DNA from: Tetracladium setigerum
Lineage: Eukaryota; Ascomycota; Leotiomycetes; Helotiales
Assembly: GCA_031472005.1 (NCBI GenBank)
Contig: PZJY01000001.1
Span: 744,001-808,000, forward strand
Reading direction: 5' to 3'
DNA: 64,000 nt
A program made the position numbers and the translations under genes. The notes below the pieces were generated by a model that was not told where the DNA came from, did not search any database, and saw nothing but the letters and a program-made list of their open reading frames with translations. Below are positions 35,347 to 47,508 of this stretch, one piece after another (position 1 is the first letter of the stretch; every line of letters starts with the position of its first letter).

Positions 35347-35437
35347 GGGGATATGGTTTAGTGGTATAACGCTTCTTTAGCACATGACTTTCAGTCTAAT
35401 CTAGAAGAGGTCTGGGGTTCGATTCCCCATTTCTCCA
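35347..35437 (+). tRNA. tRNA-Ala (anticodon AGC) with 19-nt intron
   Basis: Cloverleaf with acceptor GGGGATA against TTTCTCC, discriminator A, T arm TGGGG-TTCGATT-CCCCA and anticodon stem CTTCT with AGAAG. The loop TTAGCA...T gives anticodon AGC. Position 3 is G and position 70 is T, the G3:U70 pair that is the alanine identity element, which supports the call independently of the anticodon. A 19-nt intron (35383-35401) follows position 37. There is one T-T mismatch in the acceptor stem (6:67) and another in the D stem. Confidence 0.92.
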
Positions 35438-36757
35438 ATCGTGTCGATACGATTTATTGGGAATGAGCATTGTTCAATTCAATGGATTATCTTTTTTAGA
35501 TTTTTTCCCTATTTCTCCAGTCGTGTTGAACATTGTTCAGTTCAATGAGTTTGTTGTTTTGTAGATTTCTTTATTTCTTTTTTCATTCACAAATTCAAAA
35601 CCGTGAGTCTTTCAACTCGCCTACCCGGGCAAGTAACGAGGCAGTCGCAAAAACGGATATGATATATCCTATCGAAGGCGATAATCTTGGGCTCATCAAT
35701 TGTCGGCATTTTGAATAATCATTTTTTGTCGTGCGATCACAAGATTATCTCCTTCATTTTTGTGAAGAGAGCTTGCTATTCAGGACTAGTCGAGTATAGT
35801 TTTAGCTTCTTTCTTTCGTCATGAATTGACCTGCATTCAATACCGAATGTCTACAAAAGCAGATCCAATGCATTCTCCGCGAAACCACCAATAACACCGC
35901 CTTGTAACAAACTACCTTATATACAACCTCACGACGATCTCGGCATGTCCGCAACCACAAGAAGTCGGTAGGTACTGACTGTACTCTCCAAGTTACACGT
36001 GCATTTCCATCCTTCTAGAAGGAAAGCGGAAAATCGGAAAAAGCATCAGATTATCATTTGACGTTCTACGAATTAAAGTTCCTGGTAGTGTAGGCAAGGC
36101 ACAGCATATCACATTCGCTATGTGTGCTGCTTGGCCCAGGTCAGACGGGGAGGCAAATGCCCGCATTCCAACCAATTAATCGGCATCTTGGGGGAGGATC
36201 AATACCTGGACTCAGCCCTGTCGACATCCCAAGACCTACTCCAAGCATCGCTGATCGCAAAGTGATTTTTTCTAAACGGGGAATTCTAAGATGCCTTACC
36301 TAAGATATCTTACCTATCTAGGTACTATGGATCCTCGGTGATAACGGTATATGTACAGCAGGGCTGTGCAGTAGTAAATGATTGAATATGATGGGGGAAT
36401 TGGTTGGTGACTCTGCCCTAAACGTGGGTGCCTGGTATGCATCACGAGAAGGCTTGGAGGGTGGGTTTGAGTGGGTGGGTTATTGTGCCGCATGCATGGG
36501 TCGTATTAATATATTGCCATACTCTTGTGTTTCTCCATCCTCTTTCATACTCTATATTATTTTGATATTCAATCCACACTTTGTACCAGTGGCTAGATTA
36601 CGCTCGAATTTATTCCAGAACATCAACAGAACAACGATTGTACGAACACGATACTGTATCCGCTTCAAGAGCGACCCCTCATTTTGGGATTTCTGAGTCT
36701 CACATACCTGCTTGTGGAGTGAGAAGTGGGAGAGAGACAGAGAGAGATATATAGACG
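35438..36757. other. Intergenic, promoter of the Zn2Cys6 gene
   Basis: No gene seen. The tRNA-Ala 3' end is partly echoed downstream (CATTGTTCA...TTCAATG at 35,469-35,545), a short local duplication. A GA-rich tract at 36,728-36,750 immediately precedes the Zn2Cys6 start codon. Confidence 0.45.
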
Positions 36758-38119
36758 ATGCAGAAGCGTAAATCACACAACAAGTCGCGGAATGGGTGTA
36801 CGAATTGTAAGAGGCGACACGTCAAAGTAAGCTTTTCCAGGAAGAAATTCCCCGGGTCGGTTTTGGTCTCCCAAACTTGTGGAGCTCACTCCGGCAACTC
36901 TCATCGCTCGTCCAGCAAGAGGCAATGCTAACCATCCAATAAATAGTGCGATGAAAGAGGTCCACCATGCGCAAACTGTATAGTAAGAGATTCAACCGAC
37001 ACCTGCACATATGTCGGTCCACGAGAACCACAACAAGATAACGATTCCGGCTCGTCAGCATCAAACAGCACCACCGACGTTTTAAAACTACCACGTTCAC
37101 GTCTCAGTCCACCCACCGAATCCTCCATCATCATTGCCAAGTCCAGGAGGTTACTGGAATTGGAATTGATGCATCAGTGGTCTACAAGCACGTACAAAAG
37201 CCTCTGTTGTACGAGTTACGACTACGAAATTATGCAAGTCCAGGTCCCGCGCTGGTGTCTCCGAGACGATTATTTGATGAACGGTGTTTTCGCCATCGCG
37301 GCCTTGGAGATCTCCATGGTAGAATGTGATGATGATGAGAACAAAGCTGCCTTCTATGCACAGGCTGCCATGGAGTATTATGACAAAGGAAGCGCCGAGT
37401 TTCGTGCAGGCTTGGGGGATATCAACAAAGATAATTGTACGTCAATGTACATGTTCTCCTCGCTGGCGTATATTATCAGTATGGCCATCCCGCATGATCG
37501 GAATCGCCATTATCACGAAAAGGGGATCTTGGAACGGACCTCAATGCTCATGGAACTGATCATGGGCAGTTCGCTGATTGCCCTGCAAAGCGTGGCTTGG
37601 ATTATGGAAAGCCCGCTCAAGTCATCGATTCGGGCCGTCGTCAAATCGTTTCTGGAGGTCGAGGAACCGAATACACTGGACTCAAATGACCAAGCTGCTT
37701 TCGCGCGACTGACCACTCTCGTGAGTGACACCTCGCGGTCAAGCACGACACCCCCAGGCACCTACGAAAATGCCGTCGTGCAGCTTCGCGTCCTCTGGAG
37801 GGAGGATATCAAGGGATTTTCCAAGGGGATGGCCATAGCTTTCCCATCGCTAGCTGCTCAGGATTTCGTTGTGGCCGTCAACGAATCGCAGCCGATGGCC
37901 CTTCTCATTCTCATGCACTGGGCCATCATGCTGCATAAAATCGACGTGGTGGATAACATCTGGTGGGCGAAGAAGGTAGGGCAGGATCTGATCATGGAGA
38001 TATCGGATAGGCTGCTGGAGTCCGATACCGAAGTTGCATCTTTGCCATTATTTTGGGAATGCGTTGCTTGGGCGAGAGAGCAGGCTGGCCTGCCGGTGTT
38101 TGGCGCGATGGAACTGTAG
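36758..38119 (+). CDS. Zn2Cys6 transcription factor, Upc2-like type
   Basis: Nuclear binuclear zinc-cluster regulator, 413 residues, intact in the raw sequence. Exon 1 (36758-36826) encodes HNKSRNGCTNCKRRHVK; intron 36827-36946; exon 2 continues CDERGPPCANCIVRDSTDTC. Together they give the six-cysteine pattern CX2CX6CX6CX2CX8C. The HNKSRNGC...RRHVKCDE style is the one seen in Upc2/Ecm22-like sterol regulators and many related proteins, so the subtype is an inference. The remaining 350 residues form a helical fungal-specific regulatory domain (for example VPRWCLRDDYLMNGVFAIAA). The target genes are unknown; no neighbouring gene clearly depends on it. Confidence 0.93.
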
Positions 38120-40052
38120 TTTTTAGATTTTCCACTTATTATTAGAATACCCAACTCATCTATTACATTCACATACCTGTTCGCAAGAGCTGCCATTGGT
38201 GCCAAGATGTAGAGTGTGACCGATAGGTTACGAGCCAACTTAGTTGTGACTCTAGTCGCCGTTGAAGCACATTATCCAGAACCGGTAGCAGCTCCAAGAT
38301 ATCCGTCAACCGCCATAGGGGAGCAGTCTATGGCGATTCGTCCGCATAGATGGCAAGGGTATCGCGTCCTCCATCCAGGTAGAAGTGAGTTCACACCTGT
38401 GCAATTTTTAAGGAGTCGCAATTGCCAGGCCGCAGTCAATTTGAGTCCTCAGAAGCGCTGATGAAAGGCGCAAATGGTCAGATTATATAGATGGAAGTGA
38501 AGTCAGGCAATCGACCTTATGTAGGAGCGAAATGGCTTCACTTCCACGGTCTTTACGCGTATCGACTCAACAATGTGGGATTTCCAGTTCTCGTACCTCC
38601 GCATGCAGCAACGAAACGGCGTCGGTGGCCGAGAGAATGACAATATCGACGAGAGGAGATACATGTCGGTGTCAGACGGGCAATTCCAAAAACGTATCCT
38701 GGAATAATTGAGGGTAGTTGAGTGGTTGTGACCGTTGCAAAAAGTGCATGGAGATTGACATTTCTGATGTATTGCACCAAGTGGGTTGCAGATACGGTGC
38801 AGATACGAAAGAATTCTCCGACGAGAAATGTCCTGTCTTTTGCCAAGAGTTTTGGCCAAGAACGCGGTTGCTGCGTTTCCATTTCGTTTTCTTCACCATC
38901 ACAAGCAACTTTCTTCGTTGCACTTTAGAGTTCAATATCTTTCTCGGGATCATTTTTGACATCAGATATAATAGGGAAGATTGGAACAAGACTTTGTGCA
39001 TGTTTTTGTCGATATACACAATTGCCAGCCAGGTGACAACCTCTGACGCCCCAAAGGTATCATCCTCCCCAATTGACCAAGACAACTTGAAGATAAAGCT
39101 GGTGTCAAATTGGTATAACGAACGAATAAATTTACTCATAACTCCCTGCAAGATCTAGCACATATAGAATATCCTATTAATCATTAATAGAAGGGGTATC
39201 ATGGATTGCGATCACGTGGCCATGGCATTTTGAATCGAAAACAATATGCCTTTGGTCACGGGAGGAGGGGAAGGAACACTGTTTTGCTGCTTCTTTAGTT
39301 TTAGTAAGCTAGTCTCTCATTCTATTAGAACGAGAGACCAAGGTAAATTGGAGTTGACCAAGGCTTACGACCCGACCAGGTGACATCTCTCCTTCTCAAG
39401 CGAGGTCCAGACAGAACAGGAGGCAGCATTTACTTTCCCCTCAGCACGAAAGTGTCAGCAACATCATTAAACTGTAATACACACCATTGGAGTTCGTCCT
39501 GGGCCAATCAGCGAGTGGGCTCATACTTTCATTCTTGTGACGTCTTTTTCCGATCTGAGCGTCCTAAGCACCCATCTACACTTCAAAGCATGGTCGATAC
39601 CGCTAGTAATACTAAATCAGCCTCTCTCAAAATTTGATCGATGAGAACCAATCATATCTCCGCTGGATTGCGGCTCTTCGGAGTATTTGTGGAAGCTAGC
39701 GCTTTCAGTACAACGATGCTCAGGCGAGGCTGCTAGTGCGCACTGCCAAGCTCACATAGACCTGCGCCGTTGTACGGTCTAGTACAGGAATCCCTAATAG
39801 ATAATTGTGAAATTGTTTTAATTTGAACTGCATCGTGAACTTATTTTGACTTGAATTACTCTTTCTACGTATATAGTTACCACATCTTGCCCTTTCTCTC
39901 TCTGTATTTCTTTCTCCCTTTATTTGTCTCTGATCACATACATCACTTTGTACTGTACTTTCAAATACACTCTTCATATCCAATTACAAACACTTCAAAG
40001 TCTATACAACAACCTCGTTTCAAACATCAGCGCCACGCCAATATCTTTCATC
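38120..40052. other. Intergenic, nothing recognised
   Basis: Overlapping short frames around 38,500-39,160 on both strands, without features. A near-palindrome CTATTAATCATTAATAG lies at 39,173-39,189. The last 250 bases are CT-rich leader for the gene at 40,053. Confidence 0.4.
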
Positions 40053-40751
40053 ATGGAGCGTCAATGCCCCCGGATTGAAGCAGTTAAGACTACAGCCTTT
40101 ACATCTGACAATGAAATTATATTCGCCTTCAGAGCCGTCTTACAACGTCATTTCATGGCAACTCTTCATCCATCTCTCAGGGAAGCAATCATCACAGCCT
40201 GGCATCTTCTCACCCGTTCCGGCACTCACCCTAGAAAATCCTTGGCCGCCAACTTCGCTGCAGAGATGATTGTGATCTTTCGAAAGAAAAACCAGACTAT
40301 GATCAGGAACACTTATGTTCCTCATCGGGAGTACCTAGGACCTACCGGAAAGGTTGCCGCCATTGCTATTTCCCTCCCTACTGGGGAAGAGGTTTTTCAG
40401 ATCGAGCAAGGACTCTACACTGACGACGAAGACTCAGTAAGATCATCCTTCACAGATAATCAACCAGAAATAAATGGCCGACATCCCAGCGCCATGATCA
40501 TCGAGCCCAACTCACCTAAGCTACTATGGACCGATAGATTCATCTACGAACAAATCGTCGACCCACTTCTGGAGAGCAATGACCAACTTCAGAATACATC
40601 ATCCCCTGAAACTTTCAAGAATGGAGTTGTCATCTCGGTGATAATTTTCTCTCCGGAGACCTCTGTGGAAGTGAGGCCTGAGGCTGAACCAGATCTTCTG
40701 TCTGCTATGGGTGCTTTCGGTCTGGGAAATGAGGTGGAGATGGAAATGTGA
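40053..40751 (+). CDS. Hypothetical protein, about 232 aa
   Basis: Unbroken frame starting MERQCPRIEAVK. The ATG at 40,053 is preferred over the in-frame ATG at 39,924 because the latter would read through CT-rich leader. The protein is soluble, with a helical first half (REAIITAWHLLTRSG, KSLAANFAAEMIVIF), a central acidic patch (GLYTDDEDSVRSS) and an acidic C terminus (GNEVEMEM). No signal peptide, membrane segment or known motif. No neighbour suggests a role. Confidence 0.55.
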   Translation: MERQCPRIEAVKTTAFTSDNEIIFAFRAVLQRHFMATLHPSLREAIITAWHLLTRSGTHPRKSLAANFAAEMIVIFRKKNQTMIRNTYVPHREYLGPTGKVAAIAISLPTGEEVFQIEQGLYTDDEDSVRSSFTDNQPEINGRHPSAMIIEPNSPKLLWTDRFIYEQIVDPLLESNDQLQNTSSPETFKNGVVISVIIFSPETSVEVRPEAEPDLLSAMGAFGLGNEVEMEM

Positions 40752-41359
40752 AGTCGGGGCTTATGTAAGATTCGTGATGGTGTTTTCTCTGGATGGATTT
40801 GTTTTGAAAATGTGAATTTGGAATTTATGTATGACTCGTGCTAGTGTTTTGTCTTTGGGGGAACTTGTTTTGCAGAACTGTTTTGGGAGATTTGTATACG
40901 TTGTTGCCTCCGACTCGGAGATATTTGAATTTTGATGATAGAAGACTGTACCTGAGGACTTTTACGGGGACTAAAATACTGTAAACGTCCACATAGGCTC
41001 CCTTTATTTTGTAAGATTTCACTTTAAAAGAAAAGGAGTGAGTCTCGGACTCATGTCCCAGGTGATGGAAGACAGCCTGCAAGCACCAGGTTCCATGCCA
41101 CTTGACACCGGCTGGCAGTTTTCCAAAAGCTCGTTATACCCTCCGCTTTGATTTTCTCGCCGTACCTCAACCTGCGGTCTTCGCTGACGTCATTGAGAAT
41201 TATAACTAAAGACTTGCTAAATATCCTCGCGTCACGTGAGGGAGCAGGTAAAAATTGGTATTCTCAAGCTGAGTCGAAATGTGCTCACAAAAACAGAACA
41301 TGTTGAGATCTTTAACATTAATTAACTCACTATCTAAGGACGAAAAACCTATCTGCACG
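40752..41359. other. Convergent 3' region
   Basis: Lies between two converging genes. The tail TGGATTTGTTTTGAAAATGTGAA is partly repeated 60 bp later (40,793-40,875). Nothing else recognised. Confidence 0.4.
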
Positions 41360-42318
41360 CTATGCTTCACTCTCCTCAGGCGTGCCTCTATGTTTACGCA
41401 ACTCCGCTCGTCCCATTCTATACAGTCTTGAGGCACCATACAATTGGGTGAGGATCCACAACGTGAAAATGCAGGGTGTAATCACACGAAATATCTTTCC
41501 CCATTGACTCCAAGAACAGTACAGAAGATATATCGTGACAGCAAGCTCTGTACAAGCTGCAGTGACAATCCAAGCACAGCAGCCAAAACCGATATAGCTC
41601 AACAATAAGCTGTTCTCGCGTTTCGCTCTCCACACGATCATCGCGATGAAAATGGGCAATTCTACCACCACATCAAAGGCTCCTGTTCGATCAAAATCAG
41701 CCAAGTTCATGCCCACAAAGGTGCGGAAATCCATAGAGTGAGAATGTCAAAAATACCCCAAACCATGCACATAAAGAACTCCACAGTAGCTTCCCTAGTT
41801 GCCTTCCGATCTCCAAACAACGCAATAGCAACCTGCACAACAAGCAGCAGACCAATATGATGTGCAAGAGTCAGATAACTCGCAAACTTCGTTCGAAAAC
41901 ACAGCTCATATAGATAATAAGCTGTGTAAACCTCGGCAAGTACGAACAAGAGATCTCCGGTTGTAATGTGAAGTTTGTTGTCCCAAATTATCGTGCTGAA
42001 TGTGGCCGATCCGACGAGGAATGTGAGAACGGGATAGACGCCCACACAGAAGAGGAGGAGAAGCATGCCGGCACCAACGTGGTAGTATGTGAATGATCGG
42101 CGACGACGCTCGTTTCCAGGTTTGTCGAGGGCGCGGTAGAGATCACCATAAACCCGACGAAGGAGCCATCGTTCCAGACCATTTGACAATAGAATAATGA
42201 ATATTATACTGACTGTGAGAATAACGCCACCGTAGGACATGTTTGGTGTGAGACGCTCATGTTTGATCCAGGATATTTTGGAGCCATTGTGGTGTGGATG
42301 GGGGATTGTGGACGACAT
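41360..42318 (-). CDS. Polytopic membrane protein, possibly TLC-domain-like
   Basis: About 319 residues with roughly eight hydrophobic segments. The first begins near GGVILTVSIIFIILLSNG. A central stretch, DLLFVLAEVYTAYYLYELCF followed by LAHHIGLLLVV, resembles TLC (TRAM-LAG1-CLN8) proteins, which carry a His pair at this place; this is a resemblance, not proof. The raw frame stops after LTLWISAPLWA. One base missing from CC at 41,731-41,732 (plus strand) gives LTLWDFRTFVGMNL and runs to the stop at 41,360, with 960 nt in total. It is probably an ER or other endomembrane protein acting on lipids, if the family call holds. Confidence 0.6.
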
Positions 42319-43829
42319 CGTAGGTTAATTTTTTTTTGAAATGGTGCTTCCCGGCAGAGCTGGCTTTCGAATATTTATGTTTCGTGGGTTGGATGCTTTA
42401 ATGAATGGCTTATTGAATTGGGAAGCTGGCGTGATTGGGGGTAAAATGACAATATGAAAAAGCAATTCAAATCGAGTTTGCGCGCATTCCAACTTAAGGA
42501 GTCGAACCCAAAAGAATAATTGTAAATGAAGGGCCTGGACAAATGCAAAAGGAAAGGAAAGTAGATACCGACAGACGACGGAAAAACTTTTAGGAATTGC
42601 CTAAAAACACATCTCTACCTTATAAGGCACTGTATGAACTCTTCCTAATGGGTTCGGATTGGGAGTACGGCTGATGAGAGCCGAGAGATTGCGCGGCTCT
42701 TTCTCTCGTCTAACCAGAAGAGGAACAACAACCACGCCGAGGCAAGGATAGGATATACCCTGATCCTATGGGGAAAGGTGCCGAGGGACTTCGTAAAGCT
42801 TGCCAAAGCTTGTTCCTGGGGTAGTAAACCTGGGTAATTACTCCGTTTCGAGCACACGATTCGTGGTATCGTATTCAACCCCTTCTGGGGTGGTGGGGTT
42901 CCGAACACGACCAGCAATTTGCGCATTATAGATTTATGGCCGCGACTATACCAAAAGACCGTCACGGGGTGGCCGCAAATGGTTCCATACTGTGACAGTT
43001 TGTAGTTGTTCCAAACTGCGCCGTTCAATACGCTCAGGCTCAATGTCCCTAGAAGCGCTTTCGGCCTCGTCATCCCCATCTCCCTATCATTCAGGAGTGT
43101 GGGTTGGTCTGTGTATTGTCAGCAAGCCCCCTTTCTTGCATTGAGAATTGAGTCGCCGACTTAGACTGCCCGCCTGATCTTCTTTGGTTGACTTTAGATG
43201 CTAGAAGATGGGTTCAGTTTTCGATTACACGTGGGCAATTGAGAGAACCAGCCCGTCGAGAGACGGGTGGGTAGATCGTAGCCGGGAAAAAAAAGGGTTT
43301 TCGAAATTTATAAATAGCCTATTAAGGGAATTTCAACTACTTACGAGTAAGCAACGGTTCGTATGCGCTTGTTGGGGGAGATTCAGATGCGGGATAAATT
43401 ACGTACCTCCAGCTGTTATGGGGATATGAGACGTGGGGAGAGCTGAAAATGGCTATGTCGTCACGTGACTACGTGTCTTACCAGTCTTTTGGTACGAAAG
43501 TACTGGCGATCCCCAGACCACGAGCAGGGCTTCTTTGCTTGTGAAAATCTAAAATAGCCGATAATAGGTCCAAAGTTTACGCAGTAATTTTCAGATTATC
43601 TGCTCGTACTAAGGCCTCGGCACAGTTTGAAAGGTCTCTCCAAGAATATATCCACTGTTTTGTCTGGTCATAGCGTTCGTGATATGGAAACTTGCAAATC
43701 ATACTTGCCTCTTTTAATTACACTATTCGGTTCATTGGTTCTTCCTTGCAATTTGGGGTTTTTTTTTTGAAATCATTTCATAGTCATACGTAAACAAAAA
43801 CGCTGTCCGCTCCAAATTCGGCTGGACAC
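42319..43829. other. Intergenic, nothing firm
   Basis: A 144-codon minus-strand frame at 42,645-43,079 is the longest here but has no recognisable feature. No repeats seen. Confidence 0.4.
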
Positions 43830-45947
43830 TTATCCATGTACCTCGAATGGACCTTGTTTTATAGGCGTATCATTCCTCGGTTTATCCCGAGGATGGTAAG
43901 GCGTGTTATTCCAGCCATTCATTTCAGGTGTGGCCTCGCTCGAAAGTTCGGGATATATCTGATTGTTGTGGAGCTCTGCAACGCCAGCATTCGAATCCAT
44001 CGCGAGTCTTTCTCTCTCTTTCCTACTCTTTCTAGTCCGGAAGAACCATATTGCGAGAATCAAAGCTACAATGACTGCAACACCACCTACTACGCCTCCG
44101 GCTATCGCAGCCACTGGAACTTTGGGTGAGGCTGACGAATTTGGGACCGCAGTCGAAGAATTTGACCCGCTTGGGGAAGTTGATCCAGGCGCTGACGTGC
44201 CAGTGGTTTCTGCAGATGGATTGGAATTCTTTGGTTGCGAGGGGTTAGTACTCGCTGCTGTTGACGACGAGGTTGTCACGGTTGGGAACAGTGCGGCGAG
44301 GGAGATATCGTCCCAGACTGGGTACAAGGGACTGTTTTTTATGGTCAGTGAATTACGTAGACGGGGTCGAGAACTTTCTAGATACTTACTTGCTCGCGTA
44401 ATACTTGTTGACTAAATCGGACTGCACATACGGGTCTGCGTTGGCATTGTAATCGGTACTCCACTTCAACGCGGTCATGTCGAAGATGCCAACCCCATAG
44501 GTCCACGGCTCCTGATTTGAATAGGATGTTGTGCCGGTTGGATCAAATCCACCATAAGAGATCATTTGGTTCTTGACTGCATTACAACTGGAACCCGATC
44601 GCGGTGCAGTAAGTGCGGGGCTTCGAATCCACCTGAATGCTGGGAGAGTCAAGATATAAACATTGCGAGAATCTGCATTTGCAGCACTGAAGAACTCGAG
44701 GCCACTTCCGCCATATACGAAGCTGAAGGAATGTCAGTCTTGACCCGTAAAAGTTATGAGATGGTCAATATACATTTCATATGTGCTGCTATTAGTGCCT
44801 TGAGCTCCGGTAATGCAAAAGGTCTTGCGCCCAGATGGAATATCGCCACTCGCACTTTGCGTAAACCACTTCTCGGTCTTGGGATTGTACACGATGATTT
44901 CCGACATTGAGCGCAGCGATGCTCCCGCGACATCTGTGCCATATGCGATTCCCCGAGAAAAATGACGAGGCCCCCGAAAGATGGTACGAAATGACCATCA
45001 CCCTGATTAACACCTCCACTTTTTGAAATGACACCAATATCCTGCTCTCTTTCAAAGGTATTGGCAGTCGTGTCTACGACGGTCATCTCAAGGAGCAAAG
45101 AATTGCGAGTGTTCGGTGTAGTATAGCCGCCGAGTGCATACCCCCCTTGGGAGTATATGCGAATGAAGGGAGGCGCGGCCAGGTAATATTTTCCCAAATC
45201 GGACTGGTCGTTTTGTGCACTTCAGACCAAGATCCCCCTCCATCAGCAACCTTGAGTCCCCATATGGAAAAATCTGATGCTGTGCCATACTGATTCCCAC
45301 CGTACAAAAGAACCGTATTGGTTGATTCTTGCCAGAAGAGTCCTGGGTGACCGATGTTAGACTTGGCGGCTGGTTGGCTGATCTGGTTTACTACGAGGCT
45401 GGATGCTGTCCAGGATTTAGAGAGGTCGATTGATAGGGTTGGTGCTGAGTTGGGAGAGGGTTTAGATCAGCTTTTACATTCTATTCTTTTGGTGGGGACT
45501 TTCGTGAACCTGATGTTCAATTCTGAGAATGTCGAAAGAAGGGAAAAAGAAAAGAAAGTTAAGATCAAATCAAAACACTGTAAGACAACACAACACTAAT
45601 AAGAACGAGGTCCCAAAGATTAAGATTAGAAAAAGCGCAAGCCTTACGGTATCGAATATCTGAGTATGATGTTGCCCCCGTAAGGAAATATTCGCCTCCT
45701 TCGATGTACAGCCAATTGTCGACGACGATACCTACGCGCAAATACAACTTTAGCACAATTCAATGCTCCACGAGGTGGGGAATCTGAGAAAGATGGAAGT
45801 GCACTGACTACTCATCCACAACTGGCGCTTCAAGTTCCTGGCCGACACATCCCAAGCTGTCGCCGCGATGGCGCGCGATGCGAAATGTAAAAGTAATACT
45901 GCAACGGGCGCCGCCAAATGTTGAAGGCGCGGTGAGGCGCAAAGCAT
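43830..45947 (-). CDS. Kelch/galactose-oxidase-type beta-propeller, membrane-anchored surface protein
   Basis: Secreted, single-pass protein of about 575 residues. The signal peptide starts at 45,947 (MLCASPRLQHLAAPVAVLLL...). It is followed by a propeller of kelch-like blades (NWLYIEGGEYF, NTVLLYGGNQYG, GYALGGYTTP, SFGGLVIFLGG, NQMISYGGFDP), a Ser/Thr-rich stalk and one membrane helix near the C terminus (AIAGGVVGGVAVIVALILAIWFF) with an RTRKSRKER stop-transfer. Exons: 45812-45947, 45648-45731, 44774-45444, 44390-44722, 43830-44331. One base is missing at GGCC 45,177-45,180 and one at CCCC 44,951-44,954; with both the sum is 1,728 nt, divisible by three, supporting the whole model. The 203-bp second intron could hide a micro-exon. 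A role in the cell wall or at the cell surface is likely; catalytic copper ligands of galactose oxidase were not identified. Confidence 0.8.
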
Positions 45948-47508
45948 TGCAGGAACGGGAGCCGAGGGTCGCGAATTTATCACGCAAGTTGCAAATGCAC
46001 TATGCAGTACAGTACACTAGCAAATGTTTCTGCTTCTTCTTTTGCCTTCTTTCCAAACAAACCGTCAATTCTCGAGCGTGGCTTGAAAAGGAAAGCGGAA
46101 ATATGAACGAAGACGATATGGGAAAAAAGAAAGAATGAATGAATGAACAACTTTATCTTCCGGACCACCACGTTTGACACAAAGGCACAAACTCTCTGGC
46201 GGCAAAAGGGGGCACGGAACTCTGCAGCAGCCGCAATAAATAGAAGCTTAAGCGAGCGAATGAAAGGGTGCGGATCGTGCCGTCATCTAAGAATTTGTCC
46301 AATCATGCTGCTAACTGAGGATTCTGCGTGATGCGGAAAAGCTATTATGGGATGGCCAATTATCTGATGGGACATGATTTGGTTGTGAGAGAGGGAGGAT
46401 GGTTTGATGGTGGGCGGGTTGTTGCTGTTGGTCGGTTTGATGAGGGACCGGCTTACTCCCAAGGACTTGGCTGGATCGACTCTCACCCGCGCGTGAGAAT
46501 CAAAATAATCGAACACTCGGTAATGGGCATTTACCACTGCCATGTAAAGGCTGTGGATCTTTCTTTACCCCCTAGTCAGGGGAATTGAGTTTCAGATTCC
46601 AAACCGGACTCAAGTCCAAGACTCACAATTGTAGGTGGGGAAAATAGCGATGCGTGCGTGTTGTAGATTGCTGATATCCACCTGTCCATCAACTTGCACC
46701 CTCAAGATCAATGATGAAATTCCTTATTGTTTCAAAGGGTTTCTCAAAGCATTGAGATTAGTTACGTCTCTTGGAAATGTATCAGGAGAAAATTACCTGA
46801 TCAATGTCCTATTGTTCTTCACCTCCAACTCCGCCTCTACAGACGTCTGAGACGACAAAGCCTGGTTTGAAAACTTAAGCTTCCAATAAAAGCAGATATA
46901 AGGACAGAAACATATAGAGTCTTAAAAAAGACAGCCCTGCAAGCAAAACGGGGAATAAATTGGCCTGGAAATGTTCCAACTGGCAATATCGGAACAAAGC
47001 AAGATACCCACATTCTCCACCATCTGAGTATTGTAGTACGTGACGATAGGACGATTTATCAAAGATCTTCCTAGAGAGTAGTTAGATTATGAATTTGAGC
47101 GGATCTAGGAGCACCTACCTATTGTGAAAGAAATAAGTGCGCCTTCGACAGAGGAGGGTCGCAATTGTCCCCACAACATCTATTACCATCAGAGAGGCAG
47201 GAGTACTGGCAGCAATGTCGTCTATTTTCTTGTCGCCTTTGGCTGTGTATGTCTTTACCTTCGGGAATATGGAGTACTTGATAATTGAGATTGCTAGAGC
47301 AACGCGGGAAGTTGCCTGAGTGTTCGTTGCTTCCATCCAGCATGTGGCAGCGCACTTGTTCAACGATCGCTTTTGATTCGTAGGATAAATTTCAACTGGG
47401 TGATTTCCTTTGCAAACTTAGCATGTTTGCGTAAACCGGGTTTGATTATCTCCTGATCCTCATTGATTGAATGTTGTAGGTAGTGTGCATATTAAGTAGC
47501 AGTGGTTG
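45948..47508. other. Intergenic, nothing firm
   Basis: The first part is the promoter of the kelch gene. A minus-strand frame at 47,115-47,363 contains RVALAISIIKYSIF, which weakly recalls tails seen in the 16-19 kb orphan genes, but this is too short to use. Confidence 0.35.

Noticed and set aside
38672..39158. Overlapping 146-159 codon frames on both strands
   Set aside because: They overlap each other completely, and neither has features that would favour one strand.
42645..43079. 144-codon minus-strand frame
   Set aside because: No family, no membrane topology beyond one weak stretch, and no splice or promoter signal to support it.
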